From Pseudoclavibacter sp. RFBB5 (lineage in GTDB: Bacteria > Actinomycetota > Actinomycetes > Actinomycetales > Microbacteriaceae): a DNA stretch of 64,000 nucleotides. The stretch spans positions 620,001-684,000 of the forward strand of contig NZ_PSTZ01000007.1 in NCBI RefSeq assembly GCF_002931555.1. Reading direction: 5' to 3'. Position 1 is the first letter of the stretch. Each line of letters opens with the position of its first letter. Below are positions 32,809 through 43,207 of the stretch, piece by piece. Made by a program: the position numbers and the translations under genes. A model generated the notes under the pieces. The model worked only from the letters and a program-made list of their open reading frames with translations. It did no database searches and was not told the DNA's origin.

Positions 32809-35358
32809 CTAGGCCGGGTAGCGAACCAGGCCGAGCTCGGCCGGCGCCTGCTGGTAGGCGTGCTTGGGCTGCACTCGAACCGTGTAGCCGAGGTGACCCG
32901 GAGCGTCCAGCGGCACATCGGCCAGGAACTCCGACGGCCGCTCACTGGCGGGGCGCATCTCCACGATGCGAGCCCCCTGCAGCTCCCCCTGCTCGCCAGG
33001 CGTCCCGACGATCGCCTCGACCAGCACGTCGTCCGTGGTGAGCTGCCCGAGCTCAACACGAGCGGACAGGCGGAGGCTCTCCCCGGTCCTCGGAGCCGGG
33101 TCCGCGGCCGCCACGGACTCGACCCGAACACTGGGCCAGGCAGCGCGCACCTCACCCAGCCAGCTGGCGAATGCACGGGTCTCCACCCGATCAGCGGCGA
33201 TCCGCGCCGAACGCCCCGCTGGGAGGTACAAGTCGTTCACGTAGTCGCGGACCATGCGTTCGGCGGCGACTTTCGGCCCGACGATCGCAATCGAGCGGCG
33301 CACCTTCTCGACCCATTCGACGGGCAGGCCGCGCTCGTCACGATCGTAGAAGAGCGGAGCGATCTCATGCTCGAGGATGTCGTAGAGGGCCCCGGCCTCG
33401 AGCGCGTCCCGGGTGTGCTCGTCGACACCGCTCGTGTCCGGGATGGTCCAGCCGACGCTGTCATCCGCCATCTCGTCCCACCAGCCGTCTGAGATCGAGA
33501 AGGTCAGGCAGCCGTTCATGACGGCTTTCATCCCCGACGTCCCCGAGGCTTCCTGTGGACGCACGGGATTGTTGAGCCAGACGTCGCTCCCGGCTACGAG
33601 GTGCCTGGCGATCGTGACGTTGTAGTCGGGCAGGAACACGATGCGATCCCGCACACCCGCCTCGTCCGCGAACGCGACGAGCTGCTGCAGGAGCTGCTTG
33701 CCGCCCATATCGGCTGGATGCGCTTTGCCGGCGATCACGAACTGCACGGGCCGCTCGGGATTGTTCAGGATTCGCGCCAGCCGTTCCCGGTCCTGGAGCA
33801 TCAGCGTCAGGCGCTTGTAGGTCGAGACCCGGCGCGCGAAGCCGACGGTGAGCCGGCTGGGATCGAGGATGTCCCTGACCCAGCCGAGCTCCGCATCCTG
33901 CGCACCGCGTGCCTTCCACGACGCGCGCACGGAGTCGCGCGCGCGACCCACCAGCTCGGCACGCAGCTCGCCGCGGATGCGCCACAGCTCTTCAGCGCTG
34001 ACCGCGCCGGGGTTGTCCCAGGTGTTGGAGGTGGCCAGGTCCTGACCGCCATTCATCGTCTCGATGACTGGCATCATCGCCGGTCGGGTCCAGCTCGGGA
34101 TGTGCACGCCGTTGGTGATGGAGCCAATCGGCACCTCCTCGGGTTCCACACCCGGGTAGAGCTTCGCGAACATGCCACGTGAGACGACGCCGTGGAGCTT
34201 GGCGACGCCGTTGGCGTACTGGGCGAGCCGGAGGCCGAGGTGCGCCATGTTGAAGCGACCTGGATCGTCTTCCGCTCCCAGGTCCATGATGCGGGCAGCG
34301 GGGACCTCTGGCACGAGGGTGTGGCCGCCCGACGAGCCCAGGTAGCGCTGGACGAGGTGCGCATCGAATCGGTCGATGCCTGCGGGAACCGGCGTGTGGG
34401 TCGTGAAGACGGTGCTCGAGCGGACGATCGCCAGGGCCGTGTCGAACGTCTCGCCGTCAGCCATGAGCTGCCCGATCCGCTCGATCCCTGAGAAGCCGGC
34501 GTGGCCCTCGTTGAGGTGGAAGACCGTCGGCTGCCGACGCCCGCGAAGTTCCGCGTAGGCCTGAACTGCGCGAACACCACCGACGCCCAGCACGATCTCC
34601 TGGCGGATGCGGTGCTCCGCGTCACCACCGTAGAGACGGTCGGTGATCGCGCGGAAGTCCTCGGGGTTCGTCGGCAGGTTCGTGTCGAGCAGCAGCAGAG
34701 GCACGCTCCCGACCTGCGCCTCCCAGACGGCGATGTCGAGGGATCTCCCGTCGGGGAAGCCGAGCGCTACATGTACCTGCTGCCCCTCGGCGTCAAGCAC
34801 GGGATCGACCGCGAGATCCGTCGGAGGATGCTCCGTGTACGCCTCCTGCTGCCAGCCTTCCCGGGAGAGCGTCTGCGAGAAGTACCCGTAGGTGTAGAGG
34901 AGTCCGATGCCGATGACGGGCGCACCGAGATCGCTCGCACTCTTGAGGTGGTCGCCGGCGAGCACGCCAAGGCCCCCGGAGTAGACGGGCAGCGATTCGG
35001 TGATGCCGAACTCCATGGAGAAGTAGGCGACGCTCGTGGCCTCGTCTTCGCTCGCGCGCGTGCGCTCGTGGAACCAGCGGTCGCTCTTGAGGTAGGCGGC
35101 CAGGTTCTCGGCCTCCTGTCCGAGACGGGCGAGGAACGCGTCGTCAGCGGCGAGCTCGGCGACCCGCGACGCTGAAAGTGAGCGCAGCATCACGACCGGA
35201 TTGCGACCGCACTCGCGCCACAACCGCTCGTCGATGCCCGCGAACAGTCGCTCGGCGCTCGGGCGCCAAGACCAGCGGAGGTTCTTCGCAAGTAGCCGCA
35301 GAGCGGCGAGCTCATCGGGGAGGACAGTGGATACGGGCAGCGAGTCGTAGGCCTTCAC
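32809..35358 (-). CDS. glgP: Alpha-glucan (glycogen) phosphorylase, GT35
   Basis: The 849-residue enzyme releases glucose-1-phosphate from glycogen or maltodextrin. The pyridoxal-phosphate lysine is near residue 611 in EASGTSGMKAVMNG, and NPEDFRAITDRLYGGDAEHR and FHLNEGHAGFSGIERIG are other family marks. Length and the N-terminal LPDELAALRLLAKNLRWSW are those of the shorter actinobacterial/bacterial alpha-glucan phosphorylase subfamily. The GTG at 35358 follows a TACGCT -10-like element by 7 bp and may be leaderless. It is monocistronic. Confidence 0.95.
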   Translation of the reverse strand: MKAYDSLPVSTVLPDELAALRLLAKNLRWSWRPSAERLFAGIDERLWRECGRNPVVMLRSLSASRVAELAADDAFLARLGQEAENLAAYLKSDRWFHERTRASEDEATSVAYFSMEFGITESLPVYSGGLGVLAGDHLKSASDLGAPVIGIGLLYTYGYFSQTLSREGWQQEAYTEHPPTDLAVDPVLDAEGQQVHVALGFPDGRSLDIAVWEAQVGSVPLLLLDTNLPTNPEDFRAITDRLYGGDAEHRIRQEIVLGVGGVRAVQAYAELRGRRQPTVFHLNEGHAGFSGIERIGQLMADGETFDTALAIVRSSTVFTTHTPVPAGIDRFDAHLVQRYLGSSGGHTLVPEVPAARIMDLGAEDDPGRFNMAHLGLRLAQYANGVAKLHGVVSRGMFAKLYPGVEPEEVPIGSITNGVHIPSWTRPAMMPVIETMNGGQDLATSNTWDNPGAVSAEELWRIRGELRAELVGRARDSVRASWKARGAQDAELGWVRDILDPSRLTVGFARRVSTYKRLTLMLQDRERLARILNNPERPVQFVIAGKAHPADMGGKQLLQQLVAFADEAGVRDRIVFLPDYNVTIARHLVAGSDVWLNNPVRPQEASGTSGMKAVMNGCLTFSISDGWWDEMADDSVGWTIPDTSGVDEHTRDALEAGALYDILEHEIAPLFYDRDERGLPVEWVEKVRRSIAIVGPKVAAERMVRDYVNDLYLPAGRSARIAADRVETRAFASWLGEVRAAWPSVRVESVAAADPAPRTGESLRLSARVELGQLTTDDVLVEAIVGTPGEQGELQGARIVEMRPASERPSEFLADVPLDAPGHLGYTVRVQPKHAYQQAPAELGLVRYPA

Positions 35359-35410
35359 GCGGTACAGCGTAGCCCCACAACGCGCGATCGCAGCGTCGCG
35401 CGAGTGAACG

Positions 35411-35827
35411 TCAGTGAACGGAAGAAGTGACCGACGCGATGATCTCTCGTGCGGCGGCTGCGCGCCCCTGGAGGTCCTGCCAGATCCATGCGGCAGACCG
35501 CGCATCGACCGGCACGAAGCTCGTCAGCGTGCCGGTGGGATTCGAGATGCGCACCTCGTAGCCGCCGACTACCCTGTCCTCTTTGACGAGCAGGAAGAGC
35601 AGGCTGAAGATCGTCAGGACGAAGAAGCCCGCGATGGCGACGATGATCGCCCACGTGGGGATCGCCCGCTCGACTCGCGACATGTTCGTGACGAAGACCG
35701 TTGAGCCCGCGGTCGGCAGCGAGCCGTAGGGACCGGCGATGCGATCGCGAGACACCTCGAGTTCGCCGAGGAACACTCGGTCGAGATTCTGCTGCTGGTT
35801 CTCGATGGGCAGTGGGGTGCTGGTCAT
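35411..35827 (-). CDS. Single-pass membrane protein, unknown
   Basis: The 138-residue protein has a cytoplasmic N-terminus of about 52 residues, one membrane helix (TWAIIVAIAGFFVLTIFSLL) and a C-terminal domain of about 60 residues ending SSVH. The C-terminal part (VVGGYEVRISNPTGTLTSFV, AWIWQDLQGRAAAAREIIAS) may be extracellular. No domain is recognised. The ATG at 35827 has GGAAGGGA before it. It lies between glgP and proA on the same strand. Confidence 0.75.
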   Translation of the reverse strand: MTSTPLPIENQQQNLDRVFLGELEVSRDRIAGPYGSLPTAGSTVFVTNMSRVERAIPTWAIIVAIAGFFVLTIFSLLFLLVKEDRVVGGYEVRISNPTGTLTSFVPVDARSAAWIWQDLQGRAAAAREIIASVTSSVH

Positions 35828-35925
35828 GATCGTCCCTTCCTCGACTTCCAGAAGGCTACGTGGCGCACCTGACCGAGCGCGTCATCACCTGGTCTGATCT
35901 TCTGGGCGCCCGCACCCGGCGGTTG

Positions 35926-37245
35926 TCAGGAGCGGATCTGACCGTCGCCCGTGACGACCCACTTCGTCGTCGTGAGCTCCTCGAGCCCCATGGGCCCACG
36001 TGCGTGCAGCTTCTGCGTCGAGATGCCCAGTTCTGCGCCGAGACCGAACTGGCCGCCATCGGTGAAGCGAGTCGACGCGTTGACGATCACAGCGGCCGCA
36101 TCCACCTCGGCGGTGAACCGCTCTGCCGCCTGCAGCGAGCTCGTGACGATCGCCTCCGTGTGACCCGTGCTGAACTCGCGGATGTGCTCGAGGGCCTGGT
36201 CGAAGTCGTCGACGACTCGCACTGCGATCTCGTAGTCGAGGTACTCAGTCGCCCAGTCCTCGTGCGTCGCCTCGTGGACTTCGATGCCGCCCGGGGCCGC
36301 CGACCGCGTGCGCTCGTCGCCGTGCAGACGAACCCCGCGCTGGTTCAGCTCGGAGAGCGCGCCAGGAAGGAAAGCGGCGGCGGCATCTGCGTGCACGAGG
36401 AGTGTCTCGGCCGCGTTGCAGACCCCGACCCGATGCGTCTTGGAGTTGATGATGATGTCGAGGGCCATGTCGAGCTCGGCCGAGCTGTCGACGAAGACGT
36501 GGCAGTTGCCGACCCCTGTCTCGATGACGGGGACACGGGACTCGCGGACCACGGTCTGGATGAGCCCAGCCCCGCCGCGCGGGACGACGAGGTCGACATG
36601 GCCGCGGGCGCGCATGAGCGCGCGCGCTCCGGCTCGCCCGTACTCGTCGATGGACTGCACCAGGTCGGCGGGCAGCCCGTAGGCCTCGAGTGCCGCGCGC
36701 ATCGTGCCGATGATGGCTTCGTTCGAGGACTCGGCCGCAGATCCGCCACGCAGCATCACCGCGTTGCCGCTCTTCAAGGCGAGGCCCGCGACATCGACGG
36801 TCACGTTCGGACGTGCCTCGTAGATGACGCCGATGACGCCCATGGGCACGCGCAGCTGACGGAGCCGGAGGCCGTTCGCGAGTGTCGACCCACGGACGAC
36901 TGCCCCAACCGGGTCCGGAAGCGCCGCGACCTCGCGGAGCGAGTCTGCGATCGCGCGGATGCGTGCGTCGTCGAGCGCGAGCCGGTCGAGAAGTCCCCCG
37001 GACATACCGGAGGCACGCCCTCGCTCGAGGTCGAGGGCATTGCCGGCGAGGATCTCCGGACTGGCGGCCACGAGCGCGTCGGCGAGCGCGAGGAGCGCAC
37101 CGTCCTTCTGCGCGCGCGTCGCCCGTGCCAGGACCCGGGACGATGCTCGTGCGCGTCCGGCGAGCTCGACGATCGCGGCTGTCGCCGCCTCGTCCGCATC
37201 ACCCTGGTCGGCCGTTTCCGCGCGCTCACCCTGCAAGATCGTCAT
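35926..37245 (-). CDS. proA: Gamma-glutamyl phosphate reductase
   Basis: The 439-residue enzyme reduces gamma-glutamyl phosphate with NADPH to glutamate semialdehyde, the second step of proline synthesis. The catalytic Cys is in [15 protein letters not shown] near residue 276, and [20 protein letters not shown] and VPRGGAGLI are ProA marks. It follows proB by 50 bp on the same strand. A TAGAAT element 7-12 bp before the ATG suggests it can also have its own leaderless transcript. Confidence 0.96.
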   Translation of the reverse strand: MTILQGERAETADQGDADEAATAAIVELAGRARASSRVLARATRAQKDGALLALADALVAASPEILAGNALDLERGRASGMSGGLLDRLALDDARIRAIADSLREVAALPDPVGAVVRGSTLANGLRLRQLRVPMGVIGVIYEARPNVTVDVAGLALKSGNAVMLRGGSAAESSNEAIIGTMRAALEAYGLPADLVQSIDEYGRAGARALMRARGHVDLVVPRGGAGLIQTVVRESRVPVIETGVGNCHVFVDSSAELDMALDIIINSKTHRVGVCNAAETLLVHADAAAAFLPGALSELNQRGVRLHGDERTRSAAPGGIEVHEATHEDWATEYLDYEIAVRVVDDFDQALEHIREFSTGHTEAIVTSSLQAAERFTAEVDAAAVIVNASTRFTDGGQFGLGAELGISTQKLHARGPMGLEELTTTKWVVTGDGQIRS

Positions 37246-37295
37246 GACAGTGCATTCTATGCGGCGCGGGAGCCCGTCAGCCCGCTGCGCCCGAC

Positions 37296-38441
37296 TCAGC
37301 TGACGCGGAGCCCCTTCGGGCGCACCAGCACGAGGTCGTCACGGTGGATGACCTCGCGGTCGTACCCTGAGCCCAGCGATGCGCGGAGCGCGCTCGAGGA
37401 CTGCCCGAGCATGTCCGGGATCTCGACGGCATCGAAGCCGGTGAGGCCGCGCGCGATCACGGAACCGCTCCTGGAGACGAGCTCGACGGGGTCACCCGCG
37501 ACGAACTCGCCTTCGACGCCGACGATGCCTGCCGCGAGGAGGGAGGCGCGGCCGCCGAGGACGGCATCCACGGCACCGTCGTCGAGGACGATCTTCCCCT
37601 GCACACGTGCCGCGTGCGCGATCCACAGGCGTTTCCGCGACGCGCGCTTCCCAGTGGGCGCGAACCAGGTCCCGACGCGCTCCCCCGCGATCGCCGGTCG
37701 TGCGTTGTCCGCCTTCGTCAGGACGACGGGGATGCCCGACCCCGTGGCGATCGACACCGACTCGAGCTTCGTGAGCATGCCGCCCGTTCCGACGTCGCTT
37801 CCCCTCCCGGACACCTCGATGCCCTCGAGGTCGCTCGGGCCGAGCACCTCCGAGACGCGCCGTGTGCCCTCCCTCGTGGGCGGTCCGTCGTAGAGGCCGT
37901 CGACGTCGGTGAGCAGCACGAGCGCGTCGGCGCCGACGAGCTGCGCGACCAGCGCCGCGAGACGGTCGTTGTCACCGAAGCGCAGCTCATCGGTCACGAC
38001 GGCATCGTTCTCGTTCACGATAGGGACGACGCCGAGTCGGAAGAGCCGCTCGAGCGACCGCTGCGCGTTCTTGTAGCGCGTTCGGCGCACCGTGTCCTCC
38101 GCGGTGAGCAGGATCTGCCCAACCGTGATCGCCCGGTCGGCGAAGGCCTCCGCGTACCTGGCCACGAGCATCCCCTGTCCAACGGATGCGGCCGCCTGAG
38201 CCGTCGCGACGTCACGCGGTCTCGAGGGCAGCCCGAGTGGGCCGATACCCGCGGCAACTGCGCCAGAGGTCACGAGCAGGGTCTGCAGGCCGCTCTCGTG
38301 ACGGTCGGCGATCACCTGCACCAGCTTGCGGAGCGCATCGAGGTTGAGGTGTCCGTCGGCGCCGGTCAGCGATGAGGACCCGATCTTGACCACGATGCGG
38401 TGGGCGGTCGAGAGCTGAGCACGGGCGGCGATCGGATGCAT
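37296..38441 (-). CDS. proB: Glutamate 5-kinase with PUA domain
   Basis: The 381-residue protein phosphorylates glutamate to start proline synthesis. The amino acid kinase domain (about 12-255) shows [47 protein letters not shown] and [12 protein letters not shown]; the rest is a PUA domain ([20 protein letters not shown]). Proline normally feedback-inhibits this enzyme. The ATG at 38441 is the family start. It precedes proA with a 50-bp gap and is not linked to obg as in some actinobacteria; a hairpin separates it from the RND pump. Confidence 0.96.
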   Translation of the reverse strand: MHPIAARAQLSTAHRIVVKIGSSSLTGADGHLNLDALRKLVQVIADRHESGLQTLLVTSGAVAAGIGPLGLPSRPRDVATAQAAASVGQGMLVARYAEAFADRAITVGQILLTAEDTVRRTRYKNAQRSLERLFRLGVVPIVNENDAVVTDELRFGDNDRLAALVAQLVGADALVLLTDVDGLYDGPPTREGTRRVSEVLGPSDLEGIEVSGRGSDVGTGGMLTKLESVSIATGSGIPVVLTKADNARPAIAGERVGTWFAPTGKRASRKRLWIAHAARVQGKIVLDDGAVDAVLGGRASLLAAGIVGVEGEFVAGDPVELVSRSGSVIARGLTGFDAVEIPDMLGQSSSALRASLGSGYDREVIHRDDLVLVRPKGLRVS

Positions 38442-38512
38442 CCGCCTATTCTCCCCTGATCCTCGGCGCGTGCCGAATTGCGTCGCGAAACGTCGCGGTC
38501 ACGGTGGGATGA

Positions 38513-38538
38513 CGGCGCCGCGCTCTCGCGCGGCGCCG
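38513..38538 (-). terminator. Terminator of the RND pump gene
   Basis: CGGCGCCGCGC pairs exactly with GCGCGGCGCCG around TCTC, an 11-bp stem just after the pump's stop (38545). It may also insulate proB from upstream readthrough. Confidence 0.8.
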
Positions 38539-38544
38539 CCTCAC

Positions 38545-41500
38545 TCAGCTGGCCGCGGGGGCGGCGCCCAGCTCCTTCTTCCGCGCCGCGGCCGCGGCCT
38601 CGGCCCTCCGGTCCGCTCGCGCCGCCCGCTTCGCGGCTCGGCGATCGGCGCGCCGCTCCACGCTCGAGTAGAGCACGGGGACGAGCACCAGCGTCAGCAG
38701 CGTGGAGCTGATCAGACCGCCGATGACAACGATGGCGAGCGGCTTCGAGATGAAGACCCCGCCACCGGTGAGCCCCAGCGACATCGGGATGAGCGCGAAG
38801 ATCGTCGCCGCGGCCGTCATGAGGATCGGCCTGAGGCGAAGCCTGGTGCCGTGCACGATCGCGTCATGCACGCTCGCTCCGCGCTCCCTGATGTGGTTGA
38901 TGAGGTCGATCAGCACGATCGCGTTGGTCACCACGATGCCGATCAGCATCAGCAGGCCGATGAGCGACGGGAGCCCGAGCGGCGTGTCCGTGAGCAGCAG
39001 GAGCGCGACAGCTCCCGTGGCCGCGAACGGCACCGAGACGAGCAGGATCAGCGGCTGCATGAGGCTGCGGAACGTCGCCACCATTATGAGGAACACGAGG
39101 ACGATCGCAAGCAGCATCGCCATGCCGAGCTGCTCGAACGACTCGCTCTGGTCAGCCGATGCGCCGCCGACCACGAACGTGACGCCTGCCGGCAATGCGA
39201 GGCCGTCGGTCGCCGCATACACGGACTGCGTGACGGTTCCCAGCTGCCCCTCGGCTGGCGTGATCGAGACCGTCACCTGACGCGCCCCGTCGTGGCGGGT
39301 GATCGCACTCGGCGTCGCCTCCTCGCGCACGGCGGCGATGTCGCCGAGGCGGATGGGCGTCGCTTTCGTGTCGGCAAGCCCCTCCTGCCTGGCCTGCGTC
39401 TCCTCCGCCTCGAGCGTCTGGGCCGCCATGTCCTCCTGCGCCTTGACGGCCGCGTCGACGCCGGCGTTCGCCTGCTCGATACCCGACTCCGCTTGCGCGA
39501 TCGCCTCGGTGAGCGCCGCGATCTGCGCATCGCGCTCGGCCTGCGCTGCCTGCTCCGGCGTCATCGCAGAACCGACTTCGGGGGTCATCGGCGTCAGCGG
39601 GGCTGTCTGCAGGGTCGCAAGCTGCGTCTGCAGCTGTGCGAGCTGAGACGAGACCGTATCTCGCGCCTCGACGGCGTCGTCGACCGTCTGCTGCATCTGC
39701 TCGACCGCCTCAGCCTGCTGCTCTTCGGCCTTCGCCTCCTGCTCGTCCGCGAAGGCATCCGTCGCATCCTGGATGGCGCGCTGCTGCTGGACCGCGGTCA
39801 CCGGAAGCTGCATGAGCGCAAGCTGGTCAAGCGCGACGGCGCCCTGGGTCGGAGCGATCACGATGTCCCGGTCAACGCCTTCGAGGCGGACGGATCCGAG
39901 CGGGGTTCCGTTGAGGGCCGCGGAGACCGCCTGGCCGACCGTGGCCTGCGTGTAGCCGAAGCCCGCGGCCTTGCTGCGGTCGACGTCGACGACGACGACG
40001 TTCCCTCCCGTGCTGAGGTCGTTCGTGACGGCGGTCACACCAGGCAGATCCTTCACCGCGTCTCCGAGCTGCGTCGCGGCTTGGCTGAGGGCCTCCGCGT
40101 CGTTGCCTTGGATCGCGAGCTGCACGTCACTCGCCAGCGCAGACGAAGCGGCGGTCGTCACGGTCACTTCACCGACGTCGCTCAGTCCGCCGAAGTCAGT
40201 TCTGAGGCTGTTCGCGACGGTTTCCGCATCCTGCCCCTCGACAGGGATCACGGTGATCGAGGTGTCTCCCCCGCCACCACCGAACGCGCTCGCCCCGCCG
40301 GTCCCGATCGAGCTGACGAACGTCTCGACGCTGTCCTTCGTGGCGATGACAGCCTCGAGCTTCTCCGCGCCCGCCAGGCTCTGCTCGATGGTCGTGCCCT
40401 GTGCGAGCTTCTGCTCGACCACGATGGTCTCGTCGCCCATGCTGCCGAGGAAATCACTGCGAAGGGCGGTCGCCCCGACACCGGTGAGGAGCAGGAGCGC
40501 GAGCGCGGCCGCGACCGTGCGGCGGGGGTGGCGCAGCGTCGCATCGAGAATCGGGACGAAGGCGCGCTGCAGGCCGTCATACGGCGACCCCTCCTCGCCA
40601 TCGCCTCGCGCCTGGACCACACCGGTGGCTGTGGTGGGGACCGGCAGGAGCGTCTTCCCGCGCGTTTCTCGTTTCGCGTTCTTCGCGTCGAGCTTCGCCG
40701 CCTGGCGTGCCCGGCGGCGCTCGGCAGACTCCTCCTGCCGTTCGGTCCACGCTGCGTGCGTCGCTCGAGCCCGGATGAACCGCTCCCGCTTCATGGGCTT
40801 CGACGGGCGACGGAGCATCCAGTAGGCGAAGACGGGCACGATGGTGAGCGCGACGACCAGGGAGGCCACGAGGGCGATCGAGACCGTCAGAGCGAACGGC
40901 TGGAACAGCTGGCCGACGATATCCCCGACGAACGCGATGGGCAGGAACACGGCGACCGTCGCGAGCGTCGACGCCGTGATGGCGCCTGCCACCTGGCCGA
41001 CGGAGCCGACGATGCCCTCGATCGTGAGAGGACCAGTCCCCTGCCTTCGCTTGATGTTCTCGATCACGACGATCGAGTCGTCGACCACGCGACCCACGGC
41101 GATCGTGAGCGCTCCGAGCGTCAGGATGTTCAGCGAGTACTCACCCACGTTGAGGCCGACCATCGTGATGAGCAGCGACATCGGGATGGAGATCGCGGCG
41201 ACGATGGTCGAACGGAACGAGGCGAGGAACAGGAAGATGACGAGGACGGCGAAGATCAGGCCCAACCCGCCCTCCACCGAGAGATCGTGGATCGACTGCT
41301 CGATGTACGGCGCCTGGTTCTCGATCTCCGTGAAGACGACGTTGGACGGAAGCGTCGGCGTGAGCTCGGCGAGCTTCTCGGTCACCCCGTGAGCCACGGA
41401 GACGGTGCTCGCGTCGGCGGCCTTGGTGACGCTGAGCGTCAGGGTCTCCGCACCGTTGACGCGGGAGATCGACGTCGCGGGGATCTCCTTGACGTCGACA

Positions 41501-42273
41501 TCCGCGAACTGCGAGAGCAGGACCGTCGAGTCCTCTGTGGTGAACGGCAGGGCGCGGATGGCATCGAGCGTGTCGAGCTGCGAGCCGACCTGCACGGAGA
41601 TCTCGCCGCTGCCGCCCGTCACGTCGCCCGCCGGGAGCACAAGACCCGCCGCCGCCAACGTCGGCTCGATCGTCGCCGTGTCGATCTCGAGAGCATCCAC
41701 GTCGGCTTGGCGGAGATTGATCTCGACGCGCTCTTCGCGCGCCCCGGAGACCTCGACGTTCTGGACCCCGTCGACCTGCGAGAGGGCAGGCACCACGGTG
41801 TCGGTCATCGTCTTCGACAGGGTGGCCGTATCAGCATCCGACGACACACCGAGCGTGAGCACCGGCAGGGCATCGAGCGAGAACGTCATGAGCTCAGCCG
41901 TCGATGACTCAGGACGCTGGGACTCCGTCGACTCGACGGCGGAGCGCAGCTCGGCCTCGACCTGCGTCTTGTCCGCGTCGAAGCTCCACGCGACGACGAT
42001 CTGGGCAAAGCCCTCCGAGGTCGTCGAGGTGACCGACTGCACCTCCGAGACCGCGCGCAAGGCGTTCTCGATCGGCTCGGTGACCTCCGACACCATCACA
42101 TCGGGAGAAGCGCCGTCGAGTGTCGCCGTCACGAAGCCCTGGGGGATCTCCATCGACGGCATGAGCTCCTGCTTGAGCTGGGCCGTCGAGATGATCCCCG
42201 CGGCTGCGATCGCCGCCGTGAGCAGTCCGATCAGAATTCGATACTTGAGACTCAGACGGGTGAGCACAGACAC
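38545..42273 (-). CDS. RND (AcrB/HAE1-like) efflux permease with coiled-coil insert
   Basis: The 1242-residue protein is an RND transporter: one hydrophobic helix near the start (residues 8-30), two clusters of helices (about 350-560 and 1030-1215) with GRVVDDSIVVIENI in the first, and porter domains between. About residues 830-960 (bases 39390-39785) are an extra Glu/Gln/Ala-rich heptad region, EEQQAEAVEQMQQTVDDAVE then a Pro-rich turn and TEAIAQAESGIEQANAGVDA, predicted to form an antiparallel helical hairpin. The GTG at 42273 follows AAAGGG by 6 bp. TetR-type gene 198 bp upstream likely regulates it; substrates unknown. Confidence 0.92.
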   Translation of the reverse strand: MSVLTRLSLKYRILIGLLTAAIAAAGIISTAQLKQELMPSMEIPQGFVTATLDGASPDVMVSEVTEPIENALRAVSEVQSVTSTTSEGFAQIVVAWSFDADKTQVEAELRSAVESTESQRPESSTAELMTFSLDALPVLTLGVSSDADTATLSKTMTDTVVPALSQVDGVQNVEVSGAREERVEINLRQADVDALEIDTATIEPTLAAAGLVLPAGDVTGGSGEISVQVGSQLDTLDAIRALPFTTEDSTVLLSQFADVDVKEIPATSISRVNGAETLTLSVTKAADASTVSVAHGVTEKLAELTPTLPSNVVFTEIENQAPYIEQSIHDLSVEGGLGLIFAVLVIFLFLASFRSTIVAAISIPMSLLITMVGLNVGEYSLNILTLGALTIAVGRVVDDSIVVIENIKRRQGTGPLTIEGIVGSVGQVAGAITASTLATVAVFLPIAFVGDIVGQLFQPFALTVSIALVASLVVALTIVPVFAYWMLRRPSKPMKRERFIRARATHAAWTERQEESAERRRARQAAKLDAKNAKRETRGKTLLPVPTTATGVVQARGDGEEGSPYDGLQRAFVPILDATLRHPRRTVAAALALLLLTGVGATALRSDFLGSMGDETIVVEQKLAQGTTIEQSLAGAEKLEAVIATKDSVETFVSSIGTGGASAFGGGGGDTSITVIPVEGQDAETVANSLRTDFGGLSDVGEVTVTTAASSALASDVQLAIQGNDAEALSQAATQLGDAVKDLPGVTAVTNDLSTGGNVVVVDVDRSKAAGFGYTQATVGQAVSAALNGTPLGSVRLEGVDRDIVIAPTQGAVALDQLALMQLPVTAVQQQRAIQDATDAFADEQEAKAEEQQAEAVEQMQQTVDDAVEARDTVSSQLAQLQTQLATLQTAPLTPMTPEVGSAMTPEQAAQAERDAQIAALTEAIAQAESGIEQANAGVDAAVKAQEDMAAQTLEAEETQARQEGLADTKATPIRLGDIAAVREEATPSAITRHDGARQVTVSITPAEGQLGTVTQSVYAATDGLALPAGVTFVVGGASADQSESFEQLGMAMLLAIVLVFLIMVATFRSLMQPLILLVSVPFAATGAVALLLLTDTPLGLPSLIGLLMLIGIVVTNAIVLIDLINHIRERGASVHDAIVHGTRLRLRPILMTAAATIFALIPMSLGLTGGGVFISKPLAIVVIGGLISSTLLTLVLVPVLYSSVERRADRRAAKRAARADRRAEAAAAARKKELGAAPAAS

Positions 42274-42470
42274 AGAGGGCCCTTTCGACGCGATACGACG
42301 CCGAGCGGTGACCTGGCGCTCCTCAATCCTGTCGCCGGGGTGATTCCTCTGAATCGCCCGAAAGGACGGGTTCCGTCTGCCCAATGCCCTACTTGAGGCT
42401 GATCTTTGACCGAAAGGCCACCCCGGCGCGGCGGGAACAGCGCGGCTCTGGTAGTGCGCCGACCGCCGGA

Positions 42471-43097
42471 TCAGGAGTGCGTGGCACCACGTCCCGGGTT
42501 CGCGAGCGTCACCCGGTGGACCGCCCACATCTCGCGGACGCGGTCGACGATGCTCCTGCCGTCGTTCAGATCGTCGATCAGCAGCTGGATGCCGACCAGG
42601 TTCGCGAGGATCTGCCACGCGGCCGCATCCACGTCGATGTCATCCCGGAGTGCACCGGACTCACGCGACGCCTGGAGGGCCTCCTTCGTCACCTCGAGCC
42701 ACCGGTCGAACGGGCGGGGCAGCTCTTCCTCGATGAGCTCCCGCTCACGGACGAGCCTGATCGTCGCGCGGATGAGCGCATCGGACTGGAAGCGCTCAGC
42801 GATGCGGATCATCAGGGACTCGAGCTCGTCGAGCGACATGCCGCGAGCACGAGACGCCGCGAGCTCCTCATCCCACATGACCGTCCAGCTCACCGTGACC
42901 GCCTGAGCGAGCAGCGCCTTCGTCGGGAAGTGGAAGTACACGGTTCCCTTGGTCATGCCGAGTCGATCAGAGATATCGCTGAGCACCGTCGCGGCGTATC
43001 CGTTTGCCTCGAACTCGAGCGAGGCGGCCTCGAGAAGCGCCTGCCTCGTCTGCGCTCGCTGTTCAGCTCGCTTCATCATCCCCTGCTTTTCGTGCAT
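42471..43097 (-). CDS. TetR/ScbR-type regulator
   Basis: The roughly 208-residue repressor has an N-terminal helix-turn-helix of the TetR family: AEQRAQTRQALLEAASLEFE, GYAATVLSDISDRLGMTKGT-VYFHFPTKALL, close to the gamma-butyrolactone receptor (ScbR/ArpA) subgroup. The C-terminal part is a helical ligand domain. No lactone synthase is nearby, so it is probably a drug-responsive repressor of the downstream RND gene, which lies in the same direction. Start at 43097 (MHEKQGMMKRAEQ) is uncertain; ATGs at 43079 and 43076 are possible and a TAGACT -10-like element lies near 43130. Confidence 0.88.
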   Translation of the reverse strand: MHEKQGMMKRAEQRAQTRQALLEAASLEFEANGYAATVLSDISDRLGMTKGTVYFHFPTKALLAQAVTVSWTVMWDEELAASRARGMSLDELESLMIRIAERFQSDALIRATIRLVRERELIEEELPRPFDRWLEVTKEALQASRESGALRDDIDVDAAAWQILANLVGIQLLIDDLNDGRSIVDRVREMWAVHRVTLANPGRGATHS

Positions 43098-43207
43098 GCA
43101 GGATCGACGTCGACCCCGCTTGTGGGGCACCAGTCTAGACCTGCGCACACCCCGACCATCGGCCTGCCGCACGCGGGAGCGAATTCTGGCTAGAATCGAC
43201 AGCGCTT

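Noticed and set aside
35860-37893. A plus-strand open frame of about 677 codons opposite proA and proB
   Set aside because: It is antisense to two well-supported proline biosynthesis genes and shows no motif.
38470-41907. A plus-strand open frame of about 1145 codons opposite the RND pump
   Set aside because: High-GC coding DNA often leaves long open antisense frames. The minus-strand frame has complete RND motifs, while this frame is Arg/Glu/Asp-rich without any known domain.
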